From Candidatus Dormiibacterota bacterium (GTDB lineage Bacteria; Chloroflexota; Dormibacteria; Dormibacterales; Dormibacteraceae): a stretch of 5,683 bases of DNA. The translations under genes and the position numbers were made by a program. The notes below the pieces were generated by a model that worked only from the letters and a program-made list of their open reading frames with translations, was not told the DNA's origin and searched no databases. The DNA lies in contig PLYD01000171.1 in assembly GCA_003151665.1 (NCBI GenBank), forward strand, positions 1 to 5,683, in the 5' to 3' direction. Positions 5,161 to 5,683 of the stretch are shown piece after piece. Position 1 is the first letter of the stretch. The number at the start of each line of letters is the position of its first letter.

Positions 5161-5683
5161 CTAAGGGACCAGGTTGATCAGCCGGTCCGCGACGTAAACG
5201 ACCTTCGAGGGACCGTGACCGTCAAGGGCGCCTCGAACCCGCTCACTGCCCAGGGCCATCTCGAGCGCCATTTTCTCCGATAAACCCACCGGGACAGTCA
5301 AACGGTCCCGAACTCTGCCCGCGACCTGAACGACCAATGTCACGTCAGATTCTGCCGCTGCCAGCGGGTCGTAATCTGGCCACGCCGCATCCGCAGCCAG
5401 GCCCTGGCCCCCAATCCGCGACCACAGCTCCTCGCCAACATGCGGAGCCATCGGGTTCAGTAGTAGGAGGAGAGTGCGCACGGCGAAGTGCCAGTCGTCG
5501 TCCCGCTCACCGCCGCCCTGAAGATATTTCTGAAGCGTGTTGGCCAGCTCCATCAGTGCAGCAACCGCGGTGTTGAAGTGGAAGCTCTCGTAATCCTCGG
5601 TCACCTTTCGGATGGCTTGGTGCACCCGCCGCCGAAGCACAGCGTCTGGGATATCTGGCCCGGTCGCGTCAAACGAGTCGGGC
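5161..5683 (-). CDS. leuS: Leucyl-tRNA synthetase, C-terminal part (cut by window edge)
   Basis: The frame is open to the right edge, so only about the last 173 residues of an enzyme usually near 800-900 residues are present. LeuS charges tRNA-Leu with leucine in the cytoplasm, using ATP. Visible are the end of the helical anticodon-binding domain, with RRRVHQAIRKVTEDYESFHFN and the conserved NPMAPHVGEELWSRIG, then the C-terminal domain. The latter has VVQVAGRVRDRLTVPVG, corresponding to the family's usual 'vNGKvRd' element, and ends KVVYVADRLINLVP, the common LeuS terminus. The substitution of N-G-K by A-G-R in that element is a mild variation. The catalytic HIGH and KMSKS motifs and the editing domain lie outside the window. 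The stop TAG is the complement of 5161-5163, 16 bp from the convergent lipoprotein gene. An internal ATG at 5640 is not the real start, because homologous-looking sequence (PDSFDATGPDIPDA) continues upstream of it. Confidence 0.95.
   Translation of the reverse strand, partial: PDSFDATGPDIPDAVLRRRVHQAIRKVTEDYESFHFNTAVAALMELANTLQKYLQGGGERDDDWHFAVRTLLLLLNPMAPHVGEELWSRIGGQGLAADAAWPDYDPLAAAESDVTLVVQVAGRVRDRLTVPVGLSEKMALEMALGSERVRGALDGHGPSKVVYVADRLINLVP

Noticed and set aside
1..5683. CRISPR array, insertion sequence or integrase
   Set aside because: No regularly spaced repeats, no transposase or recombinase motifs and no terminal inverted repeats were seen on either strand.

Overview
This is a GC-rich bacterial window from an undetermined lineage. 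The codons are G/C-ending, the tRNA encodes its own CCA, and leuS is of the ordinary bacterial type. A high-GC soil-type bacterium (Chloroflexota- or Actinomycetota-like) would fit, but no marker in the window settles the phylum.

The left part (about 1-4373) looks like accessory or defence-type DNA. A short open frame running in from the left edge ends at 110 and may be the tail of an unidentified + strand gene. A Fic-family AMP-transferase-like protein (complement of 189-1379) follows a small CcbP-like putative calcium-binding protein (complement of 1433-1783). The two are on the same strand, 53 bp apart, each with a visible Shine-Dalgarno sequence. A 142-bp divergent intergenic region holding a small inverted repeat separates them from the main gene of the window. 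That gene (1926-4373, +) encodes an 815-residue protein joining an N-terminal coiled coil, an archaeo-eukaryotic primase (AEP) domain of the 'TOTE conflict system' kind and a superfamily II DEAD/DEAH-type helicase. This architecture is linked to predicted anti-mobile-element or DNA-conflict systems. No nuclease partner is visible here.

The right part (about 4480-5683) looks like core chromosome: a complete tRNA-Gln(UUG) gene on the - strand, a small predicted lipoprotein on the + strand, and the C-terminal end of leucyl-tRNA synthetase (leuS) on the - strand, cut by the window edge. The accessory genes lie on the 3' side of the tRNA gene, the side on which tRNA-integrating elements normally sit. 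A T-arm-like sequence (GTTCGAATCC) overlaps the stop codon of the primase-helicase gene, and a perfect hairpin lies between that gene and the tRNA. No integrase or convincing direct-repeat att pair is visible, so an integrated island remains an inference.

The most interesting biology is the primase-helicase and its divergent CcbP-like/Fic neighbours. A functional link among the three is suggested only by adjacency.
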